Assembly (NCBI GenBank): GCA_030612385.1
Contig: JAUWNZ010000056.1
Span: 1-7,579 of the forward strand
Origin: Pseudomonadota bacterium
GTDB taxonomy: Bacteria > Desulfobacterota > Syntrophia > Syntrophales > JADFWA01
DNA length: 7,579 nucleotides
Reading direction: 5' to 3'
This document shows positions 6,480 to 7,579 of this stretch, piece by piece; position 1 is the stretch's first letter, and every line of letters starts with the position of its first letter. The position numbers and the translations under genes were made by a program. The notes beneath the pieces were generated by a model that was not told where the DNA came from, made no database searches, and saw nothing but the letters and a program-made list of their open reading frames with translations.

Positions 6480-6562
6480 AAAAAAAGAAAACAATCTCAG
6501 CGAGTTTGAATTTTCCAGACAAAACTGAAAAACCATATTTCAAGGTTTTCGTTCAGGCGCTA

Positions 6563-6712
6563 ACTACTCAGCCACAGATTCACACAGATGAACGCAGCTT
6601 AGGTTTAAATACAAAGAAATTACGTGATTACGTGAGTAGTTACAATAAAAAAATATCAGTGATAATCTGCATAGATCGGTGGCGAGATAATTACAAAAGT
6701 TACTACTCAGCC
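6563..6712. repeat. Second composite repeat, flanked by an 11-bp direct repeat
   Basis: actactcagcc occurs at 6563-6573 and 6702-6712 in direct orientation, and its core tgagtagtta is present inverted at 6633-6642. Inside, 6571-6597 (beginning gccacagattcacacagatg) and 6655-6683 are imperfect inverted copies sharing about two thirds of positions. This resembles a dispersed family of ccacagatt...cacagat-type repeats known to me from several bacterial phyla (recalled, not searched). The left end overlaps the right arm of the preceding repeat by about 5 bases. No gene is supported here, although one frame stays open through it. Confidence 0.5.
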
Positions 6713-6751
6713 TGCAACAGCTTCAGCCTAAACAACCTGAGGAAATAGTGG

Positions 6752-7579
6752 ATGGAAATAAGTAGTATATACACGGCCTTTCCAGCCCTGATAATCGCCA
6801 TCGTTATCCTGGCCAAGGCGGCGGACTGGTTTGTGGAAGGGGCCGTCGGCCTGTCCTATATCCTGCATTTACCTAAAATCCTTGTAGGAATAATAGTTAT
6901 TGGACTTGCCACAACGGCGCCCGAGTTGATGGTATCGGTAATCTCTGCCTTTCAGGGAAAGCCGGAAATAGCGCTTGGAAATGCAGTGGGATCGGTTATT
7001 TGCGATGATGGTCTTGCGCTGTCATTAGCGGTAATTATTTCCGCAAGTCCGATATTGATAGCAAGGAATATTTTTAAGATAACAGCTCTCTTTCTCATTG
7101 TTATTGATATTGTTGCATACGTCATGTGCTGGGATGGAACACTCAGTCGTGGAGAAGGTATCCTGCTGGTTGGACTCTTTGCCGTCTATGCCATGGTTAT
7201 GATTTGTATCAACAAACATAAGGATAAAGAAATTATAGCCGGAAAGAAGGAAGTTACAAACTTAAAAATTGTTCTTCTCTTTTGCCTTGGCATGGTAGGC
7301 ATTTACATAGCGAGCCGCATTATTGTCTCCTCGGCAGTCTTTGTCGCTTATTACTTTCATGTTCCCGAAGCGGTTGTAGCCCTTGCAATGGTCGCGTTAG
7401 GCACCTCGATTCCAGAGGTGGCAACGTGCGTTACCGCTGCTCGCAAGGGAGAGGGTGGCATTGCGGTAGGCAATATCCTTGGGGCGGATATATTAAATAT
7501 CTGCTGGGTTGCCGGTGTCTCGGCAATTGTAAATCCGCTTGTAGTTGGAACGAAAATGACCCATTTTATGTTTCCATCC
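6752..7579 (+). CDS. Sodium/calcium exchanger (CaCA) family membrane protein, partial
   Basis: The first 276 residues are present and the gene runs off the window. CaCA proteins move Ca2+ or other cations across the inner membrane in exchange for Na+ or H+. Two inverted alpha-repeats are clear: GLATTAPE (51-58) with GNAVGSVICDDG (76-87), and ALGTSIPE (215-222) with GNILGADILN (240-249). Glu58 and Glu222 correspond to the paired ion-coordinating glutamates (E54 and E213 in NCX_Mj). About eight hydrophobic segments are visible, split by a hydrophilic loop at about 154-170, so the last one or two helices should lie beyond the window. ATG 6752 is chosen for its gagga Shine-Dalgarno (6739-6743, 8-base spacing); an in-frame GTG immediately precedes it. 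The transported ions cannot be settled from sequence. Confidence 0.88.
   Translation, partial: MEISSIYTAFPALIIAIVILAKAADWFVEGAVGLSYILHLPKILVGIIVIGLATTAPELMVSVISAFQGKPEIALGNAVGSVICDDGLALSLAVIISASPILIARNIFKITALFLIVIDIVAYVMCWDGTLSRGEGILLVGLFAVYAMVMICINKHKDKEIIAGKKEVTNLKIVLLFCLGMVGIYIASRIIVSSAVFVAYYFHVPEAVVALAMVALGTSIPEVATCVTAARKGEGGIAVGNILGADILNICWVAGVSAIVNPLVVGTKMTHFMFPS

Larger units (their letters stand above)
6412..6567. repeat. MITE-like inverted-repeat element downstream of nth
   Basis: Arms of 24 bp, 6412-6435 and 6544-6567, are inverted copies matching at 20 positions, with transitions at the other four. The shared inner core is 15 bp (ggttttcgttcaggc on the right arm). Within the left part a second copy of cgttcaggc (6437-6445) makes an extra hairpin. 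The left arm begins one base after the nth stop codon. Between the arms lie a heptamer tandem repeat and an A-rich stretch, with no gene. ORFs crossing this region are consequences of the repeat. Confidence 0.55.

Noticed and set aside
6294..6536. Minus-strand 80-codon ORF overlapping the nth 3' end
   Set aside because: Its middle is a translation of the heptamer repeat (FNSKPKTQNSKP) and the rest is antisense to nth.
6421..6558. CRISPR-like array suggested by three copies of cgttcaggc
   Set aside because: Copies are too few, in mixed orientation and unevenly spaced. They are arms of inverted repeats.
6506..6748. 80-codon ORF ending just before the CaCA gene
   Set aside because: It runs through the repeat units and its sequence is explained by them. 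No good ribosome binding site or domain is seen.

Overview
The window comes from a bacterial chromosome of moderate, slightly AT-rich base composition. The gene set (FdhE-type formate dehydrogenase maturation protein, an oxygen-sensitive HemN/HemW-like radical SAM enzyme, a DUF364 protein, an integron-type integrase) and the abundance of short palindromic intergenic repeats suggest an anaerobe of the Desulfobacterota, Nitrospirota or anammox-Planctomycetota kind. This is an inference: no rRNA or other marker gene is present.

Layout. Bases 1-575 hold no gene. They contain an unusual set of interleaved inverted repeats (1-132) and a palindromic dispersed repeat (309-448). Bases 576-2013 (+) encode an integron integrase (IntI family) with a second core-binding-like domain at its N terminus. 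All catalytic residues are present, but a one-base frame change at a run of seven T splits the gene. Two tiny ORFs follow (2026-2127), then a complete 180-bp MITE-like element with 25-bp terminal inverted repeats and a TAA target duplication (2128-2307).

Two minus-strand genes come next: a DUF4213/DUF364 Rossmann-like protein (2329-3081) and, upstream of it, a HemN/HemW-like radical SAM protein (3295-4536, TTG start with a strong Shine-Dalgarno). The 213 bp between them may hold a broken small gene. A divergent intergenic region (4537-4885) carries another palindromic repeat and a plausible promoter for fdhE (4886-5713, +). Endonuclease III follows after 41 bp (5755-6411, +) and is probably co-transcribed.

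A 340-bp gap (6412-6751) is built almost entirely of inverted, direct and heptameric repeats. The window ends inside a sodium/calcium-exchanger (CaCA) family membrane protein (6752 to the window edge, +), with an acidic/amide residue swap at an ion-site position.

How the genes fit together. fdhE serves biogenesis of a formate dehydrogenase encoded elsewhere. The radical SAM and DUF364 genes are co-directional and may form a small metal or tetrapyrrole-related unit. The left third is a mobile-DNA zone: a broken integron integrase, a MITE and dispersed repeats, with no canonical attC or attI site that I could find. The best candidates for something new are the interleaved repeat at 1-132, the duplicated-domain integrase with its homopolymer frameshift, and the layered repeats at 6412-6712.
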